Assembly (NCBI GenBank): GCA_039802005.1
Contig: JBDRVV010000001.1
Span: forward strand, 92,352-156,351
From: a candidate division WOR-3 bacterium
GTDB lineage: Bacteria > Hydrothermota > Tepidihabitantia > SM23-42 > JAOAFX01
Length of the DNA: 64,000 bases
Reading direction: 5' to 3'
Of this stretch, positions 25,699 to 34,844 are shown one piece after another (within the stretch, counting starts at the first letter, position 1; the number at the start of each line of letters is the position of its first letter). A model generated the notes under the pieces. The model made no database searches. It saw only the letters and a program-made list of their open reading frames with translations, and was not told the origin of the DNA. Made by a program: the position numbers and the translations under genes.

Positions 25699-26631
25699 TT
25701 AAAATTCAATACCGGCAGAGAATTTGTTTGATATCCCAAGATCCTGGTGGGTTATGAGACCATAATCAAAGGTTAGTTTTTTATATTTTAAACCCACACC
25801 TGCGGTATAACGATTATTACTTTTACCCAGCCTTCCATAAATTTTATTTTGATATGCAATTTCTATTCCATTATTCAACATAAAATCATTTAAAGAAAGG
25901 TCTTTTACAATATCTGATTCTATTGTCAAAACTAAATTCATTTTTGTTATAGGAATATTCGGTGCTATGCCAAGGCATATCTTGGGTGATATATACTCCT
26001 TTGTTTCGCTTTCCCAGTAGATAGGGGCAAGAACAAAATCACGTATGCTAATACCGGCATTTAGATTGCTTAAATTCAATTTCAATCCGATATCAAACCC
26101 GCCACCAATACCGGTGAGTACCGCGAGGTCGCGATAATATATTTTCAGATTCATTCCATAAGAAAAAATATTTTTTAATTTACTGAAATTTAGATAAAAG
26201 ACCATATCCTTTGTTGATACTGTATCATAAGGAATGGGTATATTTTCATCCCCGGGCTGTTTGGTTGTATCGGGAAGGGTTGTTAATTTAATGCTGCCGA
26301 CATAAACCATTTGAGCCCCGACACCATAAATAATACTTTCCTTTGGAATAACTATAGCACCAAACTCATTTTTTACAATACCGGCAAAATTCTCTGCATG
26401 CATAATGTGAAGGGATTTATTAATGAGAAACGAACCTGCAGGGTTTAAAACAATATAACTTGGGTCAATGCCCTGTGCAACGCCGGTACCACCCATACCG
26501 CAAGTCCTTCCGCCAACGATTAACTCCTGAAATTCACCTGCATATTTTGTGCCGAAACAAAGACTGACACAAAAAAAGATTGTGCCCATAAAACAAAGAC
26601 AAAAATTATTAATTTTTATGTTCCTATACAT
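25699..26631 (-). CDS. PorV/UPF0164-like outer-membrane beta-barrel protein
   Basis: 310 residues. Signal peptide about 1-27. The mature start EFQELIVGGRTCGMGGTGVAQGIDPSYIVLNPAG (shortened here to GGRTCGMGGTGVA and YIVLNPAG) is typical of PorV/UPF0164/FadL-like barrels in FCB bacteria. Alternating amphipathic strands end with a Phe (FSAGIEF), the usual outer-membrane insertion signal. PorV-like proteins act as shuttle or porin parts of type 9 secretion, but this gene may simply be a related porin. It overlaps the NHL gene by 16 bp. Confidence 0.75.
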   Translation of the reverse strand: MYRNIKINNFCLCFMGTIFFCVSLCFGTKYAGEFQELIVGGRTCGMGGTGVAQGIDPSYIVLNPAGSFLINKSLHIMHAENFAGIVKNEFGAIVIPKESIIYGVGAQMVYVGSIKLTTLPDTTKQPGDENIPIPYDTVSTKDMVFYLNFSKLKNIFSYGMNLKIYYRDLAVLTGIGGGFDIGLKLNLSNLNAGISIRDFVLAPIYWESETKEYISPKICLGIAPNIPITKMNLVLTIESDIVKDLSLNDFMLNNGIEIAYQNKIYGRLGKSNNRYTAGVGLKYKKLTFDYGLITHQDLGISNKFSAGIEF

Positions 26632-27905
26632 TTTACAACACCCCTTAAATATTTTTTTACCCTTGCGCCATGCCCGTGGCGAGCCCTGACAGTTATTCTG
26701 AATTCATATTCCCCGGGTGGCACAACATTACCTTTATCATCCAGTCCATCCCAGACAATTAGAACTTCACCGGCAGGTTTTTTTAATCCGTCTATCAAAT
26801 TTGCTATTTTCTGTCCTGCCTGATTATAGATATCAATATCAATCCTTGCTTCGTCTGTAACATATAGTGCCAGTGTTGTTCCTGGTTGTTTCGCCGAGAA
26901 AACGGATGGGAAACAACCAACAAATATTGCGTCTATTGAAATCCAGAGATACTGTCCGCCTTCTTTTTCGGTGATAAAAACCTGACCATATCGTCTTCCA
27001 ATAGTAATACCACGCGGTGAATGGAATTCTCCCTGTCCAACCCCGGTTCTTCCTTCAGATATTATATATGTTAAATTACGATCAAACTTATGTATCTGGT
27101 CATTTTTCTCATCGGTCACATATATATTCCCAAAGTAATCAATCGCGCAATACAGAAAGTTCGCTTCAGCAAGACCAATTTCAAAACTATATAATGAGTT
27201 CAAAAATCTCCCAGAAGTCGCAAATCTGGATACCCTTTTACCATCGTTATCAATTATCACAATAAACTCATCTTTATAATGGTTATTAGGTGCATCTGCA
27301 TCAATTACTTCAATGCCCATTGGATGGAAGATTTCACCATAAGATTGCCCTTCTCTGCCAAAAGATCTCAATAGAGAATCTGCAGGAGAATAAACATATA
27401 TTTTTGAGTTATCGTAATCTGTGATATATAAGTTATTCTTTGAATCAAGGGATACATCAAATGGCCTGCCTGGAAGTTGTATCTCGCCAATCAACTCTAA
27501 TTTACCTTTTGCGTATTGCAATTTTACAACCCTCTTATTTCCAAAATCAGCAACACATACTAAACCATCTTCATTGGCAGTTATTCCTTTGGGCTGGGAA
27601 AACATTTTCTCATTTCCAAATAATTTTACAGCCGATAACCCAATATTATAAACAATTTGTCCTGAGCCGGAATTCACTGCAAAGACGGTTAATTCATCAT
27701 CGTCTTTCTTTGTCTTTGGGTCATCAAGTTCTTTTAACTTTACTGCGGCAATACCCTGAGGGTCATTGTAATCGAAATTTGGTCCGATATACAATCTTAA
27801 ATAATACTTTGATGCACGATAAAAACCAAATGTATGTTCAAATGGTGGTACTGCCAGGGTTTGGGGCTGATACTGGCAGATAATGAAAAAAATTAACCTG
27901 AACAC
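26616..27905 (-). CDS. Exported NHL-repeat beta-propeller with C-terminal FlgD-like Ig domain
   Basis: 429 residues from the GTG at 27905. A longer frame reaches ATG 27932, but that ATG lies inside the promoter (-35 at 27934-27939, -10 at 27912-27917), and from the GTG the protein begins with a good signal peptide (FRLIFFIICQYQPQTLA). Repeated NHL blades include GLVCVADFGNKRVVKL, NNLYITDYDNSKIYV, IVIIDNDGKRVSRF and GNIYVTDEKNDQIHKF. The C-terminal 90 residues form a FlgD/sorting-like Ig domain: YNQAGQKIANL and DDKGNVVPPGEYEFRI. Probably a surface or secreted protein working with the adjacent barrel. Confidence 0.8.
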   Translation of the reverse strand: MFRLIFFIICQYQPQTLAVPPFEHTFGFYRASKYYLRLYIGPNFDYNDPQGIAAVKLKELDDPKTKKDDDELTVFAVNSGSGQIVYNIGLSAVKLFGNEKMFSQPKGITANEDGLVCVADFGNKRVVKLQYAKGKLELIGEIQLPGRPFDVSLDSKNNLYITDYDNSKIYVYSPADSLLRSFGREGQSYGEIFHPMGIEVIDADAPNNHYKDEFIVIIDNDGKRVSRFATSGRFLNSLYSFEIGLAEANFLYCAIDYFGNIYVTDEKNDQIHKFDRNLTYIISEGRTGVGQGEFHSPRGITIGRRYGQVFITEKEGGQYLWISIDAIFVGCFPSVFSAKQPGTTLALYVTDEARIDIDIYNQAGQKIANLIDGLKKPAGEVLIVWDGLDDKGNVVPPGEYEFRITVRARHGHGARVKKYLRGVVKCIGT

Positions 27906-27911
27906 TTGATA

Positions 27912-27939
27912 ATTATAAAGATTTTTTGCCATTTGTCAA
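27912..27939 (-). promoter_or_regulatory. Promoter giving a leaderless GTG-start mRNA
   Basis: On the minus strand TTGACA (27939-27934), 16 bp, TATAAT (27917-27912), 6 nt, GTG at 27905. The -10 box lies within the otherwise open upstream frame and so decides the start. Confidence 0.75.
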
Positions 27940-27952
27940 TAAACAAATACCA

Positions 27953-27980
27953 TTGACATTATAATAAAAATTTATAAAAT
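27953..27980 (+). promoter_or_regulatory. Promoter for the small ORF and GGDEF gene
   Basis: TTGACA (27953-27958), 16 bp, TAAAAT (27975-27980). Start codon of the small ORF is 9 nt downstream, so the UTR would be only 2-4 nt. Confidence 0.65.
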
Positions 27981-27989
27981 AATCAATAT

Positions 27990-28163
27990 ATGCAACAGAC
28001 GATAGTTTTAGATAATAATATAGAAGGGCTAGTTGAAATTATTGTTTCAAGGGGACAGACCTGGGGATCTCCATTGATTATCGGTTATTTAAGAAATTGT
28101 ACAAATGTTTCTGATATATTCCTGGCTGATTTGGTACCACATTTGATAAAAAGAACCGGTTGA
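27990..28163 (+). CDS. Small hypothetical protein (57 aa)
   Basis: ATG 27990 to TGA 28161-28163. It begins MQQTIVLDNNIEGLVEIIVS, continues with GQTWGSPLIIGYLRNCTNVSDIFLADL and ends HLIKRTG. It is placed exactly between a promoter and the GGDEF gene, which starts 6 nt later, so translation coupling is likely. I do not recognise a family. The composition is ordinary and the coding call rests on position and uninterrupted frame. Confidence 0.5.
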   Translation: MQQTIVLDNNIEGLVEIIVSRGQTWGSPLIIGYLRNCTNVSDIFLADLVPHLIKRTG

Positions 28164-28169
28164 AGCAGA

Positions 28170-30131
28170 ATGATATTTTTTTATATTGCCGCCCTTATCT
28201 ATGCCATTATATCGGCGCGGGGAATTTTACAATATAATATTGATATCAGATTTGGCTATGTATTACTGGGTGTAGTAATTGCATATTTTTTACTATACAC
28301 GCTGAGAAAAAAAATTCAATTACATCACACGTTAATTGCGGGTATCATACTGAATCTATTAATTCAGTTAACGGGTGGATTAAAATCGCCATTTTTTTTA
28401 CTGTACTTTCCAGCCATACCAATTATTGGTTATAAAGAAACTCAAAAACATTACTGGATTTTTGCTGGTATATTGTGTTTGACGGAATTAAGTTCAAGTA
28501 TCTTTAAAAAACAATTTAACCCCTTTTCTATTATATTTTTTGTAATTACCATTATTGTGACAGCGGTAATAATTGATAAGATAACTAAACGTGAAGATAA
28601 ACTAAAAAAATCTTTAGCACGATATGAAGCAAGGGATTATTTCTTTGGACCCGCAAATTTTGAAGCAAAAAATCTTATCACATCAATAAAGGATATTGAC
28701 CGTCATCCCGGGATTGAAAGGCCATTACTTTTTTATGTAAAATTTGTTCATAGTATTTTTAAATCTCATACCACTGCAATTTTTTCTTATAATGAAGATA
28801 AACTCATTCTTGTGCAGGGTTTTTCTTGTTCAGAATTATTCCTCTCTGACTCTGTAATAAATGTGGAGAGGGGACTATATCGCCAGATAATCTTAGAAAA
28901 GAAATCTGTGCTTATAAAAGAATTTGTTCAGAGCTCGGAAGAACTCGGTTATTATCGTGGTGATGTCAGAATTAATTCGGTAATGATTGCGCCAGTTTTA
29001 ATACTCGATAGAGTGGAAGGTATTTTTGTTGTTGACCGCAGGGGAGATGGTTTCACCGATGAAGACAAGATTCTTTTTGATGAAGCAACGAAGGGAATAG
29101 GATTTTTGATTTCAATGCTGAGATTGTATGAAAAAGAACGATATGAATCTAAATATCTTTCTTCTATTGCAGAACTTGCGCGCAGATTGCAACGCGGATT
29201 GGAATTAAAGACCATTGTTAGCGATACAGTAAGATCGTTTAAAGCCGTCTTAAATTGTGATGAGTTATCCATTGCCTCAGTAGATGAATTGAATAATCAG
29301 GGAACGGTTCTTGAATCTACCTATCTCAAAGAAAATACAAAATTCGGGCTCGATGAAGGGCTTGTGGGATTGGTTGTTAGACATCGTAACTATATAATGA
29401 AAGAAGATTTGAGTGAAGGTAATCTGATTGTATTAAAGAAAGGTGAGAAGAAAAATCGCGGGTCATTTCTTGGTGTACCGGTCAAGGGAGATAATGAAGT
29501 CCTCGGGGTGATATGGCTTGAGGACCACAGACGAAAAAGATTTGGTGAGGAGGATGTTGAGGCATTACACATACTCGCCTCTCAGCTTACCCTTGCCTGG
29601 CAGAGGGCAATCCTTTATGAGAGGGTAAAAGAACTTTCAATAAGGGATGGCCTTACTGGTTTATATAACCACAGGCATTTTCAGGAATTGCTTGAACAGG
29701 AGATAAAAAAACAAAAAGAATTTGTCCTTATGTTATTTGACATAGATTATTTTAAAAAGATAAATGATACATATGGACATCAGGCAGGTGACGAGGTTTT
29801 GAAATTCATCGGAAGATTGATTTCGCAAACTGGCATTGCCGGTCGATATGGTGGAGAAGAATTTGCAATAATACTTCCTAATAGTAATTTGAAGAAAGGG
29901 GTTGAAATTGCGGTGAGGTTAAAGGACCATATCAATAAATCTGAGGTGCTATTTAATCAGGTGAAGATAAAATTTACAATAAGTGTTGGTATTGCTCACT
30001 ATCCAAAAGATGCAAAGAATAGGGTTGATCTCATAGAGCAGGCTGACCGGGCCCTATATTCAGCAAAAGAAACAGGCAGGAATAAAATCGTTATTGCAAA
30101 ATCATTGAATGAAAAAAAATCTAATAATTGA
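28170..30131 (+). CDS. Membrane GAF-GAF-GGDEF diguanylate cyclase
   Basis: 653 residues. About five N-terminal membrane segments (1-140), a short coiled linker, two GAF-like sensory domains (about 185-325 and 335-480) and a C-terminal GGDEF domain: LSIRDGLTGLYNHRHF, LFDIDYFKKINDTYGHQAGDEVL (Mg-binding Asp), and active-site RYGGEEF. It would make cyclic di-GMP. The inhibitory I-site (RxxD five residues before GGEEF) reads SQTG, so product inhibition through that site is not expected. No EAL phosphodiesterase is in the window. Confidence 0.92.
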   Translation: MIFFYIAALIYAIISARGILQYNIDIRFGYVLLGVVIAYFLLYTLRKKIQLHHTLIAGIILNLLIQLTGGLKSPFFLLYFPAIPIIGYKETQKHYWIFAGILCLTELSSSIFKKQFNPFSIIFFVITIIVTAVIIDKITKREDKLKKSLARYEARDYFFGPANFEAKNLITSIKDIDRHPGIERPLLFYVKFVHSIFKSHTTAIFSYNEDKLILVQGFSCSELFLSDSVINVERGLYRQIILEKKSVLIKEFVQSSEELGYYRGDVRINSVMIAPVLILDRVEGIFVVDRRGDGFTDEDKILFDEATKGIGFLISMLRLYEKERYESKYLSSIAELARRLQRGLELKTIVSDTVRSFKAVLNCDELSIASVDELNNQGTVLESTYLKENTKFGLDEGLVGLVVRHRNYIMKEDLSEGNLIVLKKGEKKNRGSFLGVPVKGDNEVLGVIWLEDHRRKRFGEEDVEALHILASQLTLAWQRAILYERVKELSIRDGLTGLYNHRHFQELLEQEIKKQKEFVLMLFDIDYFKKINDTYGHQAGDEVLKFIGRLISQTGIAGRYGGEEFAIILPNSNLKKGVEIAVRLKDHINKSEVLFNQVKIKFTISVGIAHYPKDAKNRVDLIEQADRALYSAKETGRNKIVIAKSLNEKKSNN

Positions 30132-30155
30132 CAAAATTGTTTTGATAAATATAAT
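30128..30155 (+). promoter_or_regulatory. Promoter of selC
   Basis: TTGACA (30128-30133; its TGA is the stop of the GGDEF gene), 16 bp, TATAAT (30150-30155). The tRNA begins 11 nt later. Confidence 0.78.
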
Positions 30156-30166
30156 ACAATATGTTT

Positions 30167-30260
30167 GGAGGCGGATGGGTGCTGGTGTGCCTGACGGGCT
30201 TCAAACCCGGTTATCCCTCGAAAGGGGGATGGTAGGTTCGATTCCTACACGCCTCCGCCA
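30167..30260 (+). tRNA. selC: tRNA-Sec (anticodon TCA), selC
   Basis: Long class II tRNA with acceptor GGAGGCG/CGCCTCC, anticodon loop CTTCAAA (TCA) on stem GACGGG/CCCGGT-like pairing, a very long variable arm (TATCCCTCGAAAGGGGGATG) and T arm TAGGTTCGATTCCTA. Discriminator G at 30257 and an encoded CCA at 30258-30260. The last 16 bases lie on the opposite strand of the 3' end of selB. With SelA and SelB next to it, the organism inserts selenocysteine at some UGA codons. Confidence 0.95.
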
Positions 30261-32167
30261 GTTCCTAACACTCTGATTTCTCCTCGTTTAATGGTGATGC
30301 CTTTTGAATCAAAATAAATCAAAAGTGGAAGTGCAAATTTTCTGCTGGCGTTTAATAAATCCCTGAATTCAGAAACCCTAATTTCTTTATGCTCCATCAG
30401 GAAATTGATTATCTTCTTTTTTGCTTCTTCAACCATTTCTTTGTGGAATACAACACCTTCCCCAACGTTGACAAGGGTCCCATTATCAAGGAGATAACGG
30501 TATGCCTTCTTTACGAGTTCAGGGGGTCCAATTCTTTGTTCTATTATTTTTTCTAACTCCGGGGGCTGAAACCTTGCATCAATATATATATTTTCCAGTT
30601 TTTTAACCATTCTGCCAAGTTCTTCATCAAGGGCAACTTGAAAATCATAAAGGCTTATTTTCCCATCGTTGGAAATCTTAATCTTAGATACCTCTTTTAA
30701 ATGCTGTATGGTAAAATTAAATAAGGTATTATCCAATCCTTTGGGCAATTTATTTAACAATTCAAGTCTTGGTATGCCAACAAGGGTTGGGTTATTCTGA
30801 TGAAAGGTTTTAACAATTCCTACTATCATCTCTTCAAGTTTATCTAAATTTTTACGGGAGTAATATAAGTTGCGTTTTTCATCTACCACAAGCAATGTTT
30901 TTTGATTCAATAAATCTTGAATTATATTTTTCACATTATCAACCGGAAGATTTATATCATGCGCAATTTCTTCGGGTCTTAAGGGCAAGGTAAAACTTTG
31001 ATTCAAATTTTCTTCTACGATTACCGCAGGCTCCTGGGTTTCAATTTTTTGCAAGTGTGATAAAATCTCTTCATCGAATTCTTTTATTTTATCCGCTTTT
31101 GGAACCAATATAACACCACCACCGATTGTCACCGGTGGGGAATAGGTTCGGATTACAAATCTGTCTCCAATATCACAAACTGCAGGTGTTTCAAGCCGGA
31201 ATTGTACCATTAACTTTTCGCCGGGTTCCATTGTTTTCTTTTCTAAAATCACAACCCTTGCGAGAATTTCGCTCGTCCCGAGATGCAGTCTTATTCGCGA
31301 GAAGGTTTTTAATGGATGTGATGAATGCAAAAGGTACAGGGAGCCATTCATAAATAGAGAAGGTTCAAAAAATCCCGGCTGGGCAATTACATTGCCTCTT
31401 TCAATTTCTTCTTTCTCAGCACCCGCAATATTAATTGCGGCACGAAATCCGGTACCAACTTCTTCAACTTTTTTGTTATGAACTTCTATGCCGCGTATTT
31501 TTAATTCCCTTTTTTGGGGAAGCAGTTCTACTGTGTCGCCGACTTTTATCTTACCTGAAAGTACTGTTCCAGCAACAACTGTGCCAAAACCCTTCATTGT
31601 AAAACATCTATCAATCGGCATTCTAAAAATGCCTTTGTCCGTTTTTGGCTCGGTCTGTTCAATCATCTGTTGGAGAATCATTTTTAAAGTATCAATGCCA
31701 TCTCCAGAAACATTTGATACAGGGATTATAGGTGCTTCTTGTAGAAATGAATCTTTAGTTAAATGTTTTATATCATCTACCACCAGGTCAAGTTGTTGGT
31801 TGTCTACCAGATCAATCTTGGTTATGACAATGACCCCCCTTTTTATCTGAAGTAATTTTAATATTTCAAAATGTTCAATTGTCTGGGGCATTACCCCGTC
31901 ATCCGCAGCAACAACAAATAATACAAAATCTATTGTGCTGGCACCAGCAAGCATATGACGGACAAACTTTTCGTGTCCTGGAACATCAATTATTGTGACA
32001 TCATCACCATAAAATGCAAAACCCAGATCCGTAGTCATTCCCCTTTCTTTTTCTTCCTTCAATCGGTCCGGGTCTGTCCCGGTCAAAGACTTTATCAATG
32101 CACTTTTGCCATGGTCTATGTGTCCTGCTGTTCCAATGACGATGTGCTTCTTAATTGACTCGATCAT
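30245..32167 (-). CDS. selB: Selenocysteine-specific elongation factor SelB
   Basis: 640 residues. GTPase motifs are GHIDHGKSALIKSL (P-loop), DVPGHEKFVRHML and TKIDLVD; the switch region EKERGMTTDLGFAFY is that of SelB, not EF-Tu. Domains II-III follow, and the C-terminal third (about 390-640) has winged-helix repeats that bind the SECIS element. It delivers Sec-tRNA to the ribosome. Its stop codon region (30245-30260) overlaps the 3' end of the convergent selC. The gene overlaps selA by 4 bp. Confidence 0.95.
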   Translation of the reverse strand: MIESIKKHIVIGTAGHIDHGKSALIKSLTGTDPDRLKEEKERGMTTDLGFAFYGDDVTIIDVPGHEKFVRHMLAGASTIDFVLFVVAADDGVMPQTIEHFEILKLLQIKRGVIVITKIDLVDNQQLDLVVDDIKHLTKDSFLQEAPIIPVSNVSGDGIDTLKMILQQMIEQTEPKTDKGIFRMPIDRCFTMKGFGTVVAGTVLSGKIKVGDTVELLPQKRELKIRGIEVHNKKVEEVGTGFRAAINIAGAEKEEIERGNVIAQPGFFEPSLFMNGSLYLLHSSHPLKTFSRIRLHLGTSEILARVVILEKKTMEPGEKLMVQFRLETPAVCDIGDRFVIRTYSPPVTIGGGVILVPKADKIKEFDEEILSHLQKIETQEPAVIVEENLNQSFTLPLRPEEIAHDINLPVDNVKNIIQDLLNQKTLLVVDEKRNLYYSRKNLDKLEEMIVGIVKTFHQNNPTLVGIPRLELLNKLPKGLDNTLFNFTIQHLKEVSKIKISNDGKISLYDFQVALDEELGRMVKKLENIYIDARFQPPELEKIIEQRIGPPELVKKAYRYLLDNGTLVNVGEGVVFHKEMVEEAKKKIINFLMEHKEIRVSEFRDLLNASRKFALPLLIYFDSKGITIKRGEIRVLGTGGGV

Positions 32168-33549
32168 TTATTACTCAAAATATTTAATATTTTATCAATG
32201 ATAATTTTTTCCTCTCCCTTAAATATGGTTCGGAAATCAAGTAAATAATGGCCATTTTCAATCCTGCCAAATATTGGTGGATTAGAAAGGCGCAATCTTT
32301 TTGCAAGATGCTCAACCGAAAAATTTTTGGGCTTGATTGCTAAAACATATGTTGGCAATTGTTCAGTGCTCAATGAACCACCACCTATTTCAGATACCGA
32401 CCATCTGACCTCCAATTTTAGATCAGGTAAATCCTGTAATTTTTTTGCACACCACCGTGCCTGTTTTTTAATATCCTGAATTGGTTTTAAAAGTAATGAC
32501 ATAACGCCGTGATTTTCTAAGATTATTTCTTCCTTTCTTAAAAATAACTGGAGTGTTGCTTCAAGGACAGCACTCGTTAGTTTGTCACATCTCAATGCCC
32601 TTGTCAGCGGGTTCTTTTTTATTTTTTCAATATATTCTTTTTTGCCAATGATTATTCCACACTGGGGACCACCAATCAACTTATCACCGCTGAAACAAAT
32701 TATATCTGCACCGATCTTTACGCTTTCCTGAACCAGGGGTTCTTTAGGTAGATTATATTTTGAGAAATCAATCAAAGCGCCACTTCCTAAATCATCAATC
32801 ACCGGTAAATTATATTTCTTTCCCAGCATGACGAGTTCTTCAAGTGGCACCTGTTTAGTGAAACCCGATATCCGATAATTTGATTGATGAACCCTCAAAA
32901 TTGCAGCAGTATTTTCGTTTATCGCTGACTCATAATCTTTCAAGTGGGTCCGATTTGTTGTTCCAACCTCACGCAATATCGCACCGCTCTGAGCCATTAC
33001 ATCAGGAATTCTAAACGAACCGCCGATTTCAATTAATTGCCCGCGGGAAATAATAATTTCTTTGCCTTTACCAATGGTATTGAGTATCAATAATGTTGCT
33101 CCGGCATTGTTATTTACAAACATTCCAGCCTCTGCACCCGTTATGATCTGGAGTAATCTGCTTATTTTTTTATAGCGGTCAGCCCTTTTCCCTTCTTCAT
33201 CTATCTGTAGTTTTGAATACCCGATACTAACAGAATACAATGATTGTAATATACCTTCAATATATGGTGCCCTACCCAATCCAGTGTGAAGGATAACTCC
33301 CAATCCGTTTATTGCGTAGGTGTAATAAGGCTTTATTAAATCATTTAATTCCTCAATAATTGAGTTTTTTAAATCATCAATACTTAAAGTTTCTTTATCA
33401 ATTATCCTTTTTCTAAAATCTTCTGTTTTCTCACGAATAACTTTTATTATATATGCATGCTCTAATTCGTCAGTAAAATCTTTTAATTCAGGAAAATTCA
33501 ATATTTTATCAACAGAAGGAATTTCCCTTACATCTTTTATTTCATTCAT
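32164..33549 (-). CDS. selA: L-seryl-tRNA(Sec) selenium transferase SelA
   Basis: 461 residues, full length. PLP-enzyme signatures include the lysine motif FSGDKLIGGPQCGIIIG (Lys carrying PLP) and VIDDLGSGAL. The N-terminal NGLGVILHTGLGRAP is typical of SelA. It converts seryl-tRNA(Sec) to selenocysteyl-tRNA with selenophosphate. selD is not in the window. It starts by ATGA overlap with pyrC, making it part of the pyrR-pyrB-pyrC-selA-selB operon. Confidence 0.95.
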   Translation of the reverse strand: MNEIKDVREIPSVDKILNFPELKDFTDELEHAYIIKVIREKTEDFRKRIIDKETLSIDDLKNSIIEELNDLIKPYYTYAINGLGVILHTGLGRAPYIEGILQSLYSVSIGYSKLQIDEEGKRADRYKKISRLLQIITGAEAGMFVNNNAGATLLILNTIGKGKEIIISRGQLIEIGGSFRIPDVMAQSGAILREVGTTNRTHLKDYESAINENTAAILRVHQSNYRISGFTKQVPLEELVMLGKKYNLPVIDDLGSGALIDFSKYNLPKEPLVQESVKIGADIICFSGDKLIGGPQCGIIIGKKEYIEKIKKNPLTRALRCDKLTSAVLEATLQLFLRKEEIILENHGVMSLLLKPIQDIKKQARWCAKKLQDLPDLKLEVRWSVSEIGGGSLSTEQLPTYVLAIKPKNFSVEHLAKRLRLSNPPIFGRIENGHYLLDFRTIFKGEEKIIIDKILNILSNK

Positions 33550-34844
33550 ATTTGAGCTTGATATTTTATCTCGCCATTTCTAATTACATATTCGGCTCGG
33601 CCGGTGAGTTCTTTATTCAAAAATGGCGTATTTCTTGATTTTGATTTTATATTTTCCGAACTTAATATCCATTTGATACCTGGATTGATTATTACAATAT
33701 CGGCAATTGTCCCTTCTTTTATTACACCAAGTTTTTCTTTTAATATCTGAGCGGGCTTCACGGTAAGTTTATCAAGGACCTCAAGCCAGGAAAATCTTTC
33801 CAGATTAATCAGTTGCATTATTATCATAGAGAGTGCGGTCTCAAATCCAATAATCCCAAATGGTGCTAAGGCAAATTCAAGTTCTTTCTCAGCCTGTGTA
33901 TGTGGGGCATGGTCAGTGCTGATGCAATCTATAGTTCCGTCGCGCAATCCTTCAATTATTGCCCTTCGGTCAATCTCGGTCCTTATCGGTGGATTTACTT
34001 TGTAATTTGTGTTATATGTTTCAAGGACGCTGTCATTGAAGAAAAAATAATGGGGACAGGTTTCGCAGGTTACATCAATGCCTTCTTTTTTTGCCTTTCT
34101 TATCAGTTCTACAGAACCCTTTGTGGAAATATGACAGAGGTGGAGTTTTGCACCGGTAAATTTACTAAGCATCAAATCCCTCGCCACGATTACCTCTTCT
34201 GCAATGGCTGGTGACCCTGAGAGCCCGAGTCTGGTTGATACTTCACTTTCATTCATCACCCCGCCCTTACTCAAATTTTCATCAATGGGATGTTCAAATA
34301 TTGGTACGTCAAAAATCTTTGAATACTCCATAGCATAGCGCAGGACCCGCGCATCGCTGACAGTATTGCCATCATCAGAAAAACCTTTAACTCCGGCTCT
34401 TATTAACTCACCGAATTCAGAAATTTCTTTCCCTTCCCGTTTTTTGGTGATTGTTCCAATCGGGAAGACCCTGCAGAGATTTACCCTTTCTGCCTCTTTT
34501 ATTATATAATTTACAATACCTTCGTTATCGATTGGTGGTTCTGTGTTGGGCATACAACAGATAGTAGTAAATCCACCGGCGATTGCCGCCCGTGAACCAC
34601 TTTCAATAGTCTCTTCATCGGGACGACCCGGATCACGGAGATGACAATGAAGGTCGATAAAGCCCGGACTTATAATCATTCCGCTTGCGTCAATAATTTT
34701 GTCGGCATCAATCTTAAGATTACGCTCAATCTTCTGTATTTTATTTCCTTCAATTAGTATATCAGTAATGCGGTCAAATTTTGATTTTGGATCAATCACC
34801 CGTCCATTTTTGATCAACAGGCTATTCAATTTTACCCCCCGCAT
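33546..34844 (-). CDS. pyrC: Dihydroorotase PyrC
   Basis: 432 residues. Metal motifs: PGFIDLHCHLRDPG (HxHxR), and the catalytic-loop region ISTDHAPH. LHLCHISTKGS and CETCPHYFFF also match class I dihydroorotases. It cyclises carbamoyl-aspartate in pyrimidine synthesis. Its start overlaps pyrB by 23 bp; a slightly later start is possible because homology begins near LLIKNGRVIDP. Confidence 0.94.
   Translation of the reverse strand: MRGVKLNSLLIKNGRVIDPKSKFDRITDILIEGNKIQKIERNLKIDADKIIDASGMIISPGFIDLHCHLRDPGRPDEETIESGSRAAIAGGFTTICCMPNTEPPIDNEGIVNYIIKEAERVNLCRVFPIGTITKKREGKEISEFGELIRAGVKGFSDDGNTVSDARVLRYAMEYSKIFDVPIFEHPIDENLSKGGVMNESEVSTRLGLSGSPAIAEEVIVARDLMLSKFTGAKLHLCHISTKGSVELIRKAKKEGIDVTCETCPHYFFFNDSVLETYNTNYKVNPPIRTEIDRRAIIEGLRDGTIDCISTDHAPHTQAEKELEFALAPFGIIGFETALSMIIMQLINLERFSWLEVLDKLTVKPAQILKEKLGVIKEGTIADIVIINPGIKWILSSENIKSKSRNTPFLNKELTGRAEYVIRNGEIKYQAQI

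Noticed and set aside
27906..27932. ATG start at 27932 for the NHL protein
   Set aside because: That ATG lies between the -35 and -10 boxes, so it would not be transcribed; the GTG at 27905 also gives a proper signal peptide.
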